Positions 7,818-16,550 of a DNA stretch of 64,000 nucleotides are shown here, one piece after another. Under the pieces are notes generated by a model. The model saw only the letters and a list, made by a program, of their open reading frames with translations, was not told the DNA's origin and made no database searches. The first letter of the stretch is position 1. Each line of letters starts with the position of its first letter. The translations under genes and the position numbers were made by a program. The DNA comes from Gammaproteobacteria bacterium (lineage in GTDB: Bacteria > Pseudomonadota > Gammaproteobacteria > JAURND01): assembly GCA_035546635.1 (NCBI GenBank), contig DASZWJ010000031.1, positions 1 through 64,000 on the forward strand, read 5' to 3'.

Positions 7818-8807
7818 TCATTCTCCCCAACTAAATGGACTAGGTGTTTGAGGTGTTTTAGGTGCTTGCGTTGTTTCCCGTTGATCTTGCTGTGAAGAAC
7901 TGGTTACAGTTTGTACAGTTGTTTTTGGAGGTTCCTGTTTCGAATTAATCTTTTTATCAAATAATATTTTGGACGTAATAGCGGGGGATACATGGCTAGA
8001 CGAAATAGACCCCTTGAATAGGGGAGGCATTTTTTTCTTATCGTTTTCTGTTGTTGATTCAGGTATCGTAGAACTTTTTCCTTTATCCGCAACTTTTTTT
8101 GTTGATGGTGGAGTAAAAGTAAGCAAATTATCTTCGATCTTGCTTGGCCACTCCTTTTGTATTTGCTCTCTTAAATTAAATATTTCCACTTCAGCTGCTT
8201 CTAATTGTTCTGTCATTTCGAATACTGCTTTAAAATAACCACTCGTATCCCGACCTTCAGACTTGCTAATCACTTGCAATTCATTACGCAAAAGTTCTCG
8301 CGTTTCATATAGGTTATCAAAAAAAGAAGGTTCCTTTGATATCTTTTCTAATTTTTGTTTTATTACGCCTGCTCTTTTCACATTCTCTTCATTACGCCCA
8401 ACATTCACTTCTCGTGTTGGATAATGAATTTCTAATAGATTTCTCGCCATCAGCGCTGGATCATTCCAATCCTTTAGTAGCTTTGCCAACCTTGCCAACT
8501 CAGTATATTTCTTTTCCAAAGCAGCAATAAACGTCTGAATGACACTTTCCTTCGCATTGCTTAATGCTTCACTCGGTTCTCTTTTGGGATCGAGCTGCTT
8601 TAGAATTGAAAGTAGCATCACAAAATTATTTCTAATTCCTCTCAATTCATATAACTGAATTTGTATTGATGTCACTTTAATTGGGTGAGAAAGAATTCCT
8701 CCTGATTTTGAAATTTCTTCAGCTCGTTTAAGCTGTTTTATTAAATATTTCAACCATTTTACAGGGTCACCGCCTTTTTCTATTTTTTTTTTGGCTTCTT
8801 GTGTCAT
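7818..8807 (-). CDS. hypothetical coiled-coil protein, effector-like
   Basis: 329 residues, no family recognised. The first 220 residues look almost entirely helical and charged, with likely coiled coils; residues 230-329 are a disordered tail rich in Ser, Thr, Pro, Gln and Lys. No signal peptide or membrane segment. A helix reading FKAVFEMTEQLEAAEVEI resembles the repeated LFEQIE-type helix of the 1200-residue protein at 27555-31157, suggesting a shared family. GAGG lies eight bases before the ATG. A 149-bp MITE begins 29 bp upstream of the start, so the promoter must lie inside or beyond it. The build is common among type IV effectors of Legionellales, but nothing proves secretion. Confidence 0.7.
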   Translation of the reverse strand: MTQEAKKKIEKGGDPVKWLKYLIKQLKRAEEISKSGGILSHPIKVTSIQIQLYELRGIRNNFVMLLSILKQLDPKREPSEALSNAKESVIQTFIAALEKKYTELARLAKLLKDWNDPALMARNLLEIHYPTREVNVGRNEENVKRAGVIKQKLEKISKEPSFFDNLYETRELLRNELQVISKSEGRDTSGYFKAVFEMTEQLEAAEVEIFNLREQIQKEWPSKIEDNLLTFTPPSTKKVADKGKSSTIPESTTENDKKKMPPLFKGSISSSHVSPAITSKILFDKKINSKQEPPKTTVQTVTSSSQQDQRETTQAPKTPQTPSPFSWGE

Positions 8808-8835
8808 GAATTTTTCCTCAGAGGAGATTATTGTT

Positions 8836-8984
8836 TTAAGGACACCTCTAGAAATTAGAGATTTTCGCTCAAGACAAGGCGGATTAGATTTTAAACCTGC
8901 GTTTATACGGGAATAAATGAGGATTTTAAAATCTAATCCAACGCAGTATTGAGCGAAAAGATCAATTTCTAGAGGTGTCCTTAA
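8836..8984. mobile_element. MITE-like element with 21-bp perfect terminal inverted repeats
   Basis: Starts TTAAGGACACCTCTAGAAATT and ends with its exact reverse complement; homology between the arms continues inward (TTTTCGCTCAA and GGATTAGATTTTAAA on both sides). The outermost TTAA could be a palindromic target site. No ORF inside. It lies just upstream of the gene that ends at 7818. No second copy is seen in this window. Confidence 0.85.
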
Positions 8985-9046
8985 GGTTTTTTTAAGCTCA
9001 TTCTATCCTTCACCTCATACCTAGTACAAGGAAAACCAAGTTCATC

Positions 9047-10198
9047 TCAACGCATATTCCCAGTATGCCCCAAAGAATAACGCCCCGGCTGCGGCCAAAC
9101 TGCTAAACCATGCGGCCCTTTACCCACAGGTATACGATGTATCAGCTGGCCAGTCTCGGTATTAAACACATAAACTTCTGAATCATAACGGCCAGACAAC
9201 CATAGCTCCTTACCATCGGCACTCACATTCCCCATATCCGGGCTGCCGCCGCCTGGAATAGGCCAATTCGCAACTATCATTTCCGTGCGCGGGTCTAACA
9301 CACTAATACTGCCAGGTCCGTGTGCAGGACAAGTCACACTATGTAAATGACAGCCGCGATTGGCAATATAAAATAAGTGTCCACTATTGCGACTGGGATA
9401 AACGCTATGCGTACCCACGCCAGTCGGGATAAAATCTATAACCTTAAAAGCAACTGGGTCAATTAAAAAGATGCCATCGCGCATCATATCGGCAATATAA
9501 AAGACCCGACCATTGGGCGATGCCCTGGCATCCTGTGGCATAGAGCCTTTTCCCAGATCAAGATAACCGACTACCTTGCGCGCCTTAACATCCAATTTCA
9601 ATAACTGCCCGGAAAACTCACAAGTGACGATGGCATAACGCCCATCCACCGTGAAATCCATATGGTTAACGCCACCACACTTTACCGGCACGGAATCGAC
9701 TAAAGCCATAGTCTGTGGATCACGATAATCCAAGGTTTTAGCATCCTCATTCACGGCAATAGCAAAACTACCATCAGGGGTAAAATAAAGATTATACGGA
9801 TCATGCACCGGCAAAGCTGGTCCAGGTTTAGCGGTATTGGGATTAATAGGCGTGACGCTGTTGCCCTCATCATTTAGCACCCATAAAGTTTTCAAATCAT
9901 AAGACGGCACCACATGCTGTGGATTTTTCCCAGTGGCAAAGGTATCAACCACTTGATAAGTCGCGGGGTCAATAACAGAGACCGTGCCATCTTCACTATT
10001 AGGCACATAGACTCTTGCGAGTGCACCGGCTACTGCTTGCGAAAACATCCCAGCGCCGGCATAGGCATAGATATTGTGAATGGTTGTAGAAGCTTGCTGC
10101 GGCGCGGGCGTGTATTTAGGCCAGGAAAAATAACTGCCTACGATAATGCCTAAGCCAAATACAATTAAAAAAGCTAACAAGCGAAAAATAACTTTCAT
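9047..10198 (-). CDS. membrane-anchored YVTN/YncE-type beta-propeller protein
   Basis: 383 residues. An N-terminal hydrophobic segment (FLIVFGLGIIVGSYF) anchors or exports it. The rest consists of repeated propeller blades of about 40 residues, for example ARVYVPNSEDGTVSVIDP, GRYAIVTCEFSGQLLKLD and VFYIADMMRDGIFLIDP, each with a beta-strand pattern and a V-x-V/I-D-P/T turn. Such proteins fold as seven-bladed propellers in the periplasm; their ligands are usually unknown. AAGGGAAG before the ATG is a good ribosome site. No partner gene adjoins it. Confidence 0.85.
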   Translation of the reverse strand: MKVIFRLLAFLIVFGLGIIVGSYFSWPKYTPAPQQASTTIHNIYAYAGAGMFSQAVAGALARVYVPNSEDGTVSVIDPATYQVVDTFATGKNPQHVVPSYDLKTLWVLNDEGNSVTPINPNTAKPGPALPVHDPYNLYFTPDGSFAIAVNEDAKTLDYRDPQTMALVDSVPVKCGGVNHMDFTVDGRYAIVTCEFSGQLLKLDVKARKVVGYLDLGKGSMPQDARASPNGRVFYIADMMRDGIFLIDPVAFKVIDFIPTGVGTHSVYPSRNSGHLFYIANRGCHLHSVTCPAHGPGSISVLDPRTEMIVANWPIPGGGSPDMGNVSADGKELWLSGRYDSEVYVFNTETGQLIHRIPVGKGPHGLAVWPQPGRYSLGHTGNMR

Positions 10199-10511
10199 AT
10201 GATTTACTTCCCTTTAAATCAAGATGTTTTGTGCAGCTGGGTTTTTTTCCTGTTTTTATTGCTGCATAATTTATAAGTATAGAATCAATACTGGGCAAAG
10301 CAAGAAAGGGTATATCTTCCTTCTCCTTTTGGCACCGTAACTCCTTCTCCCACAAGGCTAGGGGGAGAGAGATACAGTGCTTGGCCTAAACTTCGTGGAG
10401 AATTCTACTCCGCTCCCACTCAACACCAAGCCTCTTGGTGTACCTGATCTAATCCTGGTATGATTTCAATTCACCTCGAGTATATCCCACATACTGCAAA
10501 AGGAATCCACT
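10199..10511. repeat. intergenic region with repeat fragments
   Basis: No gene seen. It holds CCTTCTCCCACAAGG-like palindromic repeat pieces (about 10340-10400), the same family as at 17926, 34597 and 38680, and the divergent promoters of the two flanking genes. Confidence 0.5.
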
Positions 10512-11858
10512 GTGACCTCACGTGCAAATCTAGAACAACTCACCTGGAATCAAATACGAAAGGAAGTCACCACCGTCAATCCAGAACTCGCTCTAATTAT
10601 TGATAAAATATCGCCTAGCGACAAATATTGGGTGGCTAAGACAACCTACCCCTATGGCAGTAATGTCATGGAAAAATCTTTATTAATGCTGCCTAACTCC
10701 AAGAATTTGATCGTCCCTATCACAGATGCTTCCATTGATAGTGTGATTCGGGAAGGTTTAGGCTATAACTTGCACTCAAACCCAGTCAGTTTGGTATTAA
10801 AAAATTCTTTTGAAATATTTTTACCTTTAGCCGATCGTACAATACCTTTAAGCGGCCTGATCTACCCTGGACAAGCATTTGGCGCTTGGCGTGTGGTAAA
10901 TCCCAAAAAAACTGAACATCCCATCTTTATCTGGGACATGACTGCCGGCGCACGTTCTGTATTTATGCTGCCTAAAATTACTGAAACTAAAAAGCATATG
11001 CAGCTAAAAAAAGCTTACAATTTAACGGTTTCTCCCCCCAGATCCATGATGGAACATTGGGAAATATTCCGCCAGTTAGCCAAGCACCCAAAATTTAAAC
11101 AACCTTGGGATGCAGAAATTTTATATTTCTCAAAATCTTGGTTTGATCACATCAATGATCCAAAGTGGAAGCCTCTTTATTATTACCTGCGAGATTCCGC
11201 CTGGGGCGGCAGTGAAATTTGGCGCAATCAATTCATTTGGAATTTATTCTTCTCACTGGTATTACAAAAATATGAAGGACGCCCCAATTCTTATATTATA
11301 GATACAGTAAAATATCTATTATATATGGGGATTTCTGCATTTCCAGGCCTAGCGCCCGCTAAAGATAATTTAGCTGGCCCGTTTCTTGAACTACAAAGAA
11401 TTTATGCTGAAGACTATGAACTCAAAAATTATCCGCCGATTATCATGCAACCACAGATGTTCAATTCAGCAAATAGTCAAGGATGCTCAGTTTATTATTC
11501 ATTGCAATTTCCCAATGCGCCAGAATTTAAGCCCAGCTCCAGAATGAGAGTCAGTCTGATTTCTGACCTGCATGAAATTAAATCCTTGATGAATTACTAT
11601 GAACAAGAATTACTGTCTCGCAAATTTAATCTTGAAACGACTTCATTATGCGATTTATTTAATAAAGTTCGATATGATTATTTTCATAATGGCGTTGAAT
11701 TGTTGTCAGGCATCCGCGATAGTGGCGAAATTGCAACAGAAGATCGATATTTCTCTACGACTTTAGATGGAACTGTGCATAAAAATTTTCCTGATAGGAG
11801 CTCTTTTGTTAAGGGGTGTATTCGGCTGTCGCATAAAAAAGATGCTGTTCAATCCTAA
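10512..11858 (+). CDS. conserved-looking hypothetical protein, 448 residues
   Basis: Starts at GTG with AAAAGGA eight bases upstream. I recognise no domain. There is no signal peptide, and only a few short hydrophobic stretches. The sequence is rich in aromatic residues (many Tyr and Trp), has normal low-complexity-free composition and reads like a folded soluble protein, possibly an enzyme. An SVYYSLQFPNAPEFKPSS segment and a PGLAPAKDNLAGPF segment look like ordered loops. It is monocistronic and followed by a strong 61-bp hairpin. Confidence 0.75.
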   Translation: MTSRANLEQLTWNQIRKEVTTVNPELALIIDKISPSDKYWVAKTTYPYGSNVMEKSLLMLPNSKNLIVPITDASIDSVIREGLGYNLHSNPVSLVLKNSFEIFLPLADRTIPLSGLIYPGQAFGAWRVVNPKKTEHPIFIWDMTAGARSVFMLPKITETKKHMQLKKAYNLTVSPPRSMMEHWEIFRQLAKHPKFKQPWDAEILYFSKSWFDHINDPKWKPLYYYLRDSAWGGSEIWRNQFIWNLFFSLVLQKYEGRPNSYIIDTVKYLLYMGISAFPGLAPAKDNLAGPFLELQRIYAEDYELKNYPPIIMQPQMFNSANSQGCSVYYSLQFPNAPEFKPSSRMRVSLISDLHEIKSLMNYYEQELLSRKFNLETTSLCDLFNKVRYDYFHNGVELLSGIRDSGEIATEDRYFSTTLDGTVHKNFPDRSSFVKGCIRLSHKKDAVQS

Positions 11859-11920
11859 GAGAAAATCCTTCCAATCCTCAATTCTCTGTAACCGAAGGGA
11901 CAGAGGAAAATTTGCTATGC

Positions 11921-11981
11921 TGAGTGCCGTCCGCCTGAGATCCCGCGATCAAGTCGCGGGATCTCAGACGGACGGCACTCA
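11921..11981. terminator. long hairpin, repeat-derived, possible terminator
   Basis: Arms TGAGTGCCGTCCGCCTGAGATCC and its near-perfect complement pair over about 28 bp with one mismatch around a TCAAG loop. It lies between two convergent genes; no T-run follows, so it may be a palindromic repeat rather than a dedicated terminator. Confidence 0.6.
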
Positions 11982-12055
11982 ATAAAGATTGGCACCCAAT
12001 TTATTTGATTTATACAACAATATCTGTGGAATAGGGGGGTGGTAAATAATCCCCC

Positions 12056-12733
12056 TCAAACACTTCGAATATAATTTTGAATATATTCTGGCAGATGACT
12101 ATTATTATTTTTACCATACGGCGGCAATGATGCGACTGTCTCTTGGTTACAATAAACGGTATTGGCTGGAAAATACTCAAACAACAATTGGACTTGACCC
12201 GCGATTTCTTTCCCTGCCACTTCAGCAATGAATGCCAGCGCTAAATCAATGCCACTTGAAACCCCACCTGAAGTCCAAATATGTTGATCTTTGACGATAC
12301 GATTTTCTATCACTTCAATATCAGTAAATGCCTTGAGTTCAGATAAAGCCCGCCAGTAAGTCGTTACTTTTTTATGTGTTAATATCCCCGCTTTATAGAG
12401 CAGAAACATACCCGTACAAATCGAAATCACATACTGGCATTTTTGCGCCTGGCGAATGATAAAACTGATTAATTCTGGGTTATTGACCTCTTTTAATCGG
12501 CCTTGGCCACCTGGTACAATAAAATAGTCTAATTGTGGGCAATGCTTAAAATCTTGATGCGCCTTTAAGATAATGCCATTATCACATTCAACATAACCAC
12601 CTTGCTCCGCTATTAAATACGTATCAAGCGGCACAGAAGAAATTTTTTTCCAATAGGCAAATACCTCCCACGGCCCAATGACATCCATGGGTTGTACATT
12701 TTCGTAGATGAGAATGCCTAATTTTGCAGACAT
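12056..12733 (-). CDS. DJ-1/PfpI family protein (isonitrile hydratase-like)
   Basis: 225 residues of the class I glutamine amidotransferase-like DJ-1/PfpI superfamily. The nucleophile elbow is ISICTGMFLLYKAGIL with C106; the N-terminal QPMDVIGPWEVF and central FIVPGGQG are family marks. The C-terminal TSGGVSSGIDLALAFI segment matches the isonitrile hydratase/AraC-ligand-domain branch rather than PfpI proteases. No AraC DNA-binding domain is attached. The true substrate cannot be told from sequence. GGGGG lies five bases before the ATG. Confidence 0.88.
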   Translation of the reverse strand: MSAKLGILIYENVQPMDVIGPWEVFAYWKKISSVPLDTYLIAEQGGYVECDNGIILKAHQDFKHCPQLDYFIVPGGQGRLKEVNNPELISFIIRQAQKCQYVISICTGMFLLYKAGILTHKKVTTYWRALSELKAFTDIEVIENRIVKDQHIWTSGGVSSGIDLALAFIAEVAGKEIAGQVQLLFEYFPANTVYCNQETVASLPPYGKNNNSHLPEYIQNYIRSV

Positions 12734-12823
12734 TGTTACCCCCTATAAAAATCTTTTACGCATATTGCATTTAGCATAAATCACAATATACTCAAAGACC
12801 CTCACTTTACAGGAAAATCAACC

Positions 12824-13213
12824 ATGGAATCTACCGAATATTCATTTATCCTACTGCCCTCCACTATTTCAGGAATTGGCGTATTCGCCGCACATGATAT
12901 ACCTGCGGGCAGCCATTTATTTACCACCAGTTTTAATTCCCGAAAAAAATACATTAAGGACATCCCCGATGCCTTTATTAAATATTGTATTTATATTGAT
13001 AATGAACAATGCCTCTGCCCAGAGCGCTTTGACCGCATGGAAATCGGTTGGTATATAAACCATTCGGATAAGCCCAATATTATTCTAAATAGCGAAAGAA
13101 ATGTGATTGCTATTGCTGATATCAAAGCAAATGATGAAATTTTAATAAATTATAATCAATTAAATGAGCCTGAACATCTCAAAGAGGATTACTACAAAGC
13201 TGGTGGGAGTTAA
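12824..13213 (+). CDS. small SET-domain protein (lysine methyltransferase-like)
   Basis: 129 residues forming little more than a SET domain. GIGVFAAHDIPAGSHLF (17-33) is the SAM-binding start, GWYINHS with N79-H80-S81 is the pseudoknot motif, and DEILINY ends in the catalytic-type Y110. SET proteins methylate lysines, typically on histones; bacterial ones are widespread in host-associated lineages, and Legionella has a secreted SET effector, though that protein is far larger. No signal peptide is seen. Whether it acts on host or bacterial protein is unknown. It follows the divergent DJ-1 gene with a 90-bp shared promoter region. Confidence 0.85.
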   Translation: MESTEYSFILLPSTISGIGVFAAHDIPAGSHLFTTSFNSRKKYIKDIPDAFIKYCIYIDNEQCLCPERFDRMEIGWYINHSDKPNIILNSERNVIAIADIKANDEILINYNQLNEPEHLKEDYYKAGGS

Positions 13214-13228
13214 ATAAGCGAGAATGGG

Positions 13229-13453
13229 TTATAAGAATTTATCTTGCATTTTGCGCGCATAGCGCTTTAAACAGTTCTCAATATAGTCAATGGCCTCTTG
13301 GGTTGGACAATCATTGCCACCTTCTTCCAGCAATTGAATCGCAAGATAATTATAATATTGCGTTTGCGACATATTATCAGGCTTAGGCGCCTTTTTAATA
13401 GCCTCTGCATAGTGTTGCGATAGGATTTGCTCCATATGCACCTTATCTATCAT
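13229..13453 (-). CDS. small hypothetical protein, 74 residues
   Basis: Helical, charged, no domain recognised. It lies convergent to the SET gene with 15 bp between stops. The composition and an unbroken frame with an ATG support a real gene, but there is no homology I can name. Confidence 0.55.
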   Translation of the reverse strand: MIDKVHMEQILSQHYAEAIKKAPKPDNMSQTQYYNYLAIQLLEEGGNDCPTQEAIDYIENCLKRYARKMQDKFL

Positions 13454-13809
13454 AATTTTTGATTGATTGAGATTATATTTTTAGTTTTTAGGTTAATTAT
13501 TAAAATTTAATATTTCTAATAATTTAAGCTTAGATATTACAGTAGCTGAACTCTACTTAGAATAACCTTGATAGCTACAAAAGTTGTCTAATAATATTTA
13601 CCCCAAAAAGCTTTGAGCAAAAATATTAGCAAAAAACTAAATTTTTAACTTACGTTAAGCCTATGGACTACATTTTTTTTCCTACAATCTTGTTTTAATG
13701 ACTCTGCTCAATAGGACCCAAGCGCCTGGCAGATAGGGAATCCCTTCTTCATAGATGAAGAGCCAGGAAGGCGGGAAATATGTTTCCTATGATGACCATC
13801 TTTTCACCC
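13454..13809. other. AT-rich intergenic region with a repeated motif
   Basis: No gene seen. It contains long A/T runs likely to carry the promoter of the 74-residue gene, a motif at 13655-13676 that recurs at 52783, and a short GGGAATCCC-type repeat scrap near 13737. Confidence 0.5.
13655..13676. promoter_or_regulatory. motif TTAAGCC-T/A-ATGGACTACATTTT, copy 1
   Basis: Shared with 52783-52804 at 21 of 22 positions, and partly with 14896-14915. All copies are intergenic. Function unknown; could be an operator or a repeat scar. Confidence 0.5.
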
Positions 13810-14868
13810 TTAGCTGCCTAAATGACAGATTGATGATTTAGCATCTTTTTGCAGCGTTATTAATCCTTGAATCTGTAAGTTTTGCAAACATTTAAATAAA
13901 GCACCTCCAGGAACAGCACCACTTTCCAATGCATTCTTAAACTGCTCCAAAAGTTCAATATTTTTATCATCAATTTGCGGCAAAGCAACGATTTGTCGAA
14001 GATGCGCAATCGTCGTTCGAATAAGCGGTGCGTCACGTTGATCTGCAATAAAATTCCACGGAGATGGAAGAATGAATTCAAGCTGCCGAATTAAAAAGGC
14101 AGCTTCGATCTGCTTTATAACAGGGTGCTTTATATCTTTTGCTCTTCGCAGCAGGCCTATTAAATATTTTTCATCCAGTATTCCCTTTTCCCAAGCCATT
14201 ACCAATAACTTACCTGCTGCAGTTACGCAGGAATTAGAATATTGTTCAGTAGAATTTAATATCCGATCTACACCAGGAATAATGCATGAAGTTAAATTAT
14301 AGGTAGAAACTTTCGCGCCCAATTGGATTAAATATAATATCACTTCGGTATTTAATGGTAACGCTTTGAATTCTTTGTCCAATACCGTATGCGTGCAAGT
14401 ATGATATTGCGCAGTACGTCCGCCAATATATGATAAAGATTTGTTATCTTTGAAATGTTCAATCCAAGGATTTAAATTGATTTTTTTTTGAATGAGGTAA
14501 TCAATCAACATAAATGCTTTTTGACTGATAACATATTGCCAAAATTTAACCCGCACCTCATCACGGCTAATTAATAATCTTAAAAAATTTTCTATGGATA
14601 TTTTTTGATATGCTTTAAATTCTGGAGCTCCTGCTAATAAATCATACCACTGCTTTTCCAGTTCTTTAAGTTTAACCTCCCTAATTTTTGCCAAATCTAT
14701 ATTGTTTTCTCTGTTTGTTTGCGAAAAACTAACCAATGTCGGCAAGTTAGTAAATTCTGCAATAATACCTTTTACCCCAGCAGGCACATGCTTTATATTT
14801 TTAGCCTCTGGTAATTCTTTAAAACTGCTGACGGTTTTACCACTCTTTTTTTCTTCAATATTTTGCAC
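13810..14868 (-). CDS. hypothetical protein with possible F-box-like and ankyrin-like segments
   Basis: 352 residues. Starts at GTG with GGGGGAG six bases upstream. Residues 30-80 read like an F-box (VKGIIAEFTNLPTLVSFSQ, then NR and a WYDLL end), and two segments near 120-136 and 172-188 (VILYLIQLGAKVS) look like ankyrin helices. Both resemblances are by eye and weak on their own. F-box plus ankyrin is a known layout for Legionella and Coxiella effectors that hijack host SCF ubiquitin ligases. No signal peptide or membrane segment. It is alone on this strand, divergent from a small hydrophilic gene. Confidence 0.65.
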   Translation of the reverse strand: MQNIEEKKSGKTVSSFKELPEAKNIKHVPAGVKGIIAEFTNLPTLVSFSQTNRENNIDLAKIREVKLKELEKQWYDLLAGAPEFKAYQKISIENFLRLLISRDEVRVKFWQYVISQKAFMLIDYLIQKKINLNPWIEHFKDNKSLSYIGGRTAQYHTCTHTVLDKEFKALPLNTEVILYLIQLGAKVSTYNLTSCIIPGVDRILNSTEQYSNSCVTAAGKLLVMAWEKGILDEKYLIGLLRRAKDIKHPVIKQIEAAFLIRQLEFILPSPWNFIADQRDAPLIRTTIAHLRQIVALPQIDDKNIELLEQFKNALESGAVPGGALFKCLQNLQIQGLITLQKDAKSSICHLGS

Positions 14869-14895
14869 AAAGTCTCCCCCCGCATGACATTTTTC

Positions 14896-14915
14896 TAAGC
14901 TAAAGACTACATTCC
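14896..14915. promoter_or_regulatory. diverged copy of the GGACTACATT motif
   Basis: TAAGCTAAAGACTACATTCC, 28 bp upstream of the GTG start at 14868 and in the reverse orientation to that gene; a weaker relative of the motif at 13655 and 52783. Confidence 0.3.
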
Positions 14916-15060
14916 GTATCTACCAATCCTTACAAACTTCATAAAATTCCTCTACTAAAATAACCAATAGAATAATTACTTTCGGCCTGAACTAAGTTGG
15001 AGAGTTCAAAGCTTAAATCACGAGCAGTCATTATTATTTTACTTTAAGAGGAGTTTATAT

Positions 15061-15279
15061 ATGACAATCACACCAATTCGCAAACAAACAACTGACATCC
15101 AAGATGTACAAGACATACAAAATGAAAATAGACACGATCACCCAGGTTCAGTCGTACAACGTGATCCCAAACGACAAACCGGCAACAAACCGGATCGTCA
15201 ATCCGACCGCGAATCCTTCAAGGACTCAAATCGCAAGGCGGGTGTACGACCAGTGCAAAATCCTGATCGAGGGAGATAA
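15061..15279 (+). CDS. small, highly charged hypothetical protein, 72 residues
   Basis: An excellent AGAGGAG lies seven bases before the ATG. The product is almost entirely hydrophilic (Asp, Arg, Gln, Asn, Lys), with DIQDVQDIQNENRHDH near the start and no hydrophobic core, so it is probably disordered. Another overlapping frame (15104-15355) lacks such a ribosome site. Function unknown. Confidence 0.5.
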   Translation: MTITPIRKQTTDIQDVQDIQNENRHDHPGSVVQRDPKRQTGNKPDRQSDRESFKDSNRKAGVRPVQNPDRGR

Positions 15280-15460
15280 ATCTTTCTCCCGAGATATCAA
15301 GCTAAGCAATGTCACCTCTTTTGTCTGTGACCGAAGAGGTGAAAACTTAGCTTGACCCACTAGGGAAGGATTTTTCCATGTAGAATTATTTTAGCAGTTT
15401 TCCAAAAAACCATATTTTTCAGCTATATTTATAACAAGGATTTCCAAAAGGAGCAAACAA

Positions 15461-15700
15461 ATGCTTAAACCAACAAGGATAGGTATGGTTTTAACTGCAA
15501 TTCTACTCGCAGGGTGCACACCCCCGGGCACTTATCATGCTATGAGAACCCACTACTATTACCCCTATTCGCCCTACATCAATGTAATTAATATTTACGC
15601 ACCCAAGGCTAGAATTTATAAAGATTATTATGTACCTGATTACTGGGTTGGTAATCATTTTGAAACAGGGCTGGATAAAGAAAACTGGATTTTCTATTAA
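15461..15700 (+). CDS. small lipoprotein, 79 residues
   Basis: AAAAGGAG lies seven bases before the ATG. An N-terminal signal peptide ends in the lipobox LLAGC, so the mature protein would begin at that cysteine and be lipid-anchored, probably in the outer membrane. The mature part is short and very rich in Tyr, Pro and Asn (YYYPYSPYINVINIYAP) with no known domain. A hairpin shared with the convergent bufC gene follows. Confidence 0.75.
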   Translation: MLKPTRIGMVLTAILLAGCTPPGTYHAMRTHYYYPYSPYINVINIYAPKARIYKDYYVPDYWVGNHFETGLDKENWIFY

Positions 15701-15721
15701 AAATTGATATTACTTGAAAGC

Positions 15722-15756
15722 AGCTGTCATCCTTCGCTTTGCTCAGGATGACAGCT
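15722..15756. terminator. hairpin between convergent lipoprotein gene and bufC
   Basis: AGCTGTCATCC and GGATGACAGCT form an 11-bp stem, nearly the same as the hairpin at 4169-4202. Position between two converging 3' ends suggests a bidirectional terminator or REP-like element. Confidence 0.55.
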
Positions 15757-15761
15757 ATTGC

Positions 15762-16550
15762 CTAGCATGAAAATCTCTTAATCTCAAACCCTGTCAACCA
15801 CCCCCAACTCGCTATCGCCGTTAAGATTTGCGTAAAATCCCCAGCAAATTTCTGACTATCTAACGCCTCAGCCATCTCGCTTAAACTTTTTCCTTCCAAC
15901 ATCCATGTCATCACCTGCCAAGTAGGCTGATCCAAACCATCCATACGCATCTTTAACCCTCGACGCCACACAAATAAATAAAACATCGCATTTTCAGGCA
16001 AAACCAGTCCATCATCCCCTACATAATCCTCTTGATTGATTTCCCAAATTTTATGGATAGGATAGGGAGAAGCCAACAACGCACATCCAGGCGGCAGCTG
16101 AAAAACTATATGCTCACCCCCTGCCACATACACATCCGCCAACAAAGCAAAATCCAGCTTATCTGCAAATGGCGCATAAAATAATCGATGCCAAACCCAC
16201 TCTAACCTAGCGACATCACTTAAATACGGCAAACACTTCGCAGGCTGAAACCCCCTGATAAAATCAGAAAAATCTGCACCAAAACCACCAAGATCCGGTG
16301 TAGTCGAGGGCGTAGCGGTTATATATTCATTTACCATCCCAATAAAAAAATCCTCCCCCACCAACCTGTTACACACCGCATAAATTTCTTTTAAGGATTT
16401 TTGTTTAATGCCAAAAATACTACCCTGGTAAATTGCCAACCGCTCTTTGGGTGACAGCTGCTTGGTTGCAGATATAGACTGCAGTATGGCCTCACCTTGT
16501 GACTGCAAGCCTTGCACAAATTGCTTTTGAAAATCATTCAGGGATAGCAT
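15762..16550 (-). CDS. bufC: BufC (DUF2063/HvfC family), bufferin maturation partner
   Basis: 262 residues of the DUF2063 family: N-terminal FQKQFVQGLQSQ helix, LSPKERLAIYQGSIFG, then VARLEWVWHRLFYAP, all family marks. In bufferin operons this protein presents the precursor to the DUF692 enzyme, as MbnC does in methanobactin synthesis. The start lies inside bufB (17-base overlap), showing translational coupling. Third gene of the operon; it is followed by a hairpin. A DoxX-type bufD, seen in some operons, is absent. Confidence 0.88.
   Translation of the reverse strand: MLSLNDFQKQFVQGLQSQGEAILQSISATKQLSPKERLAIYQGSIFGIKQKSLKEIYAVCNRLVGEDFFIGMVNEYITATPSTTPDLGGFGADFSDFIRGFQPAKCLPYLSDVARLEWVWHRLFYAPFADKLDFALLADVYVAGGEHIVFQLPPGCALLASPYPIHKIWEINQEDYVGDDGLVLPENAMFYLFVWRRGLKMRMDGLDQPTWQVMTWMLEGKSLSEMAEALDSQKFAGDFTQILTAIASWGWLTGFEIKRFSC

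Noticed and set aside
11767..11985. Open frame overlapping the end of the 448-residue gene
   Set aside because: It runs through a hairpin repeat and has no independent start signal.
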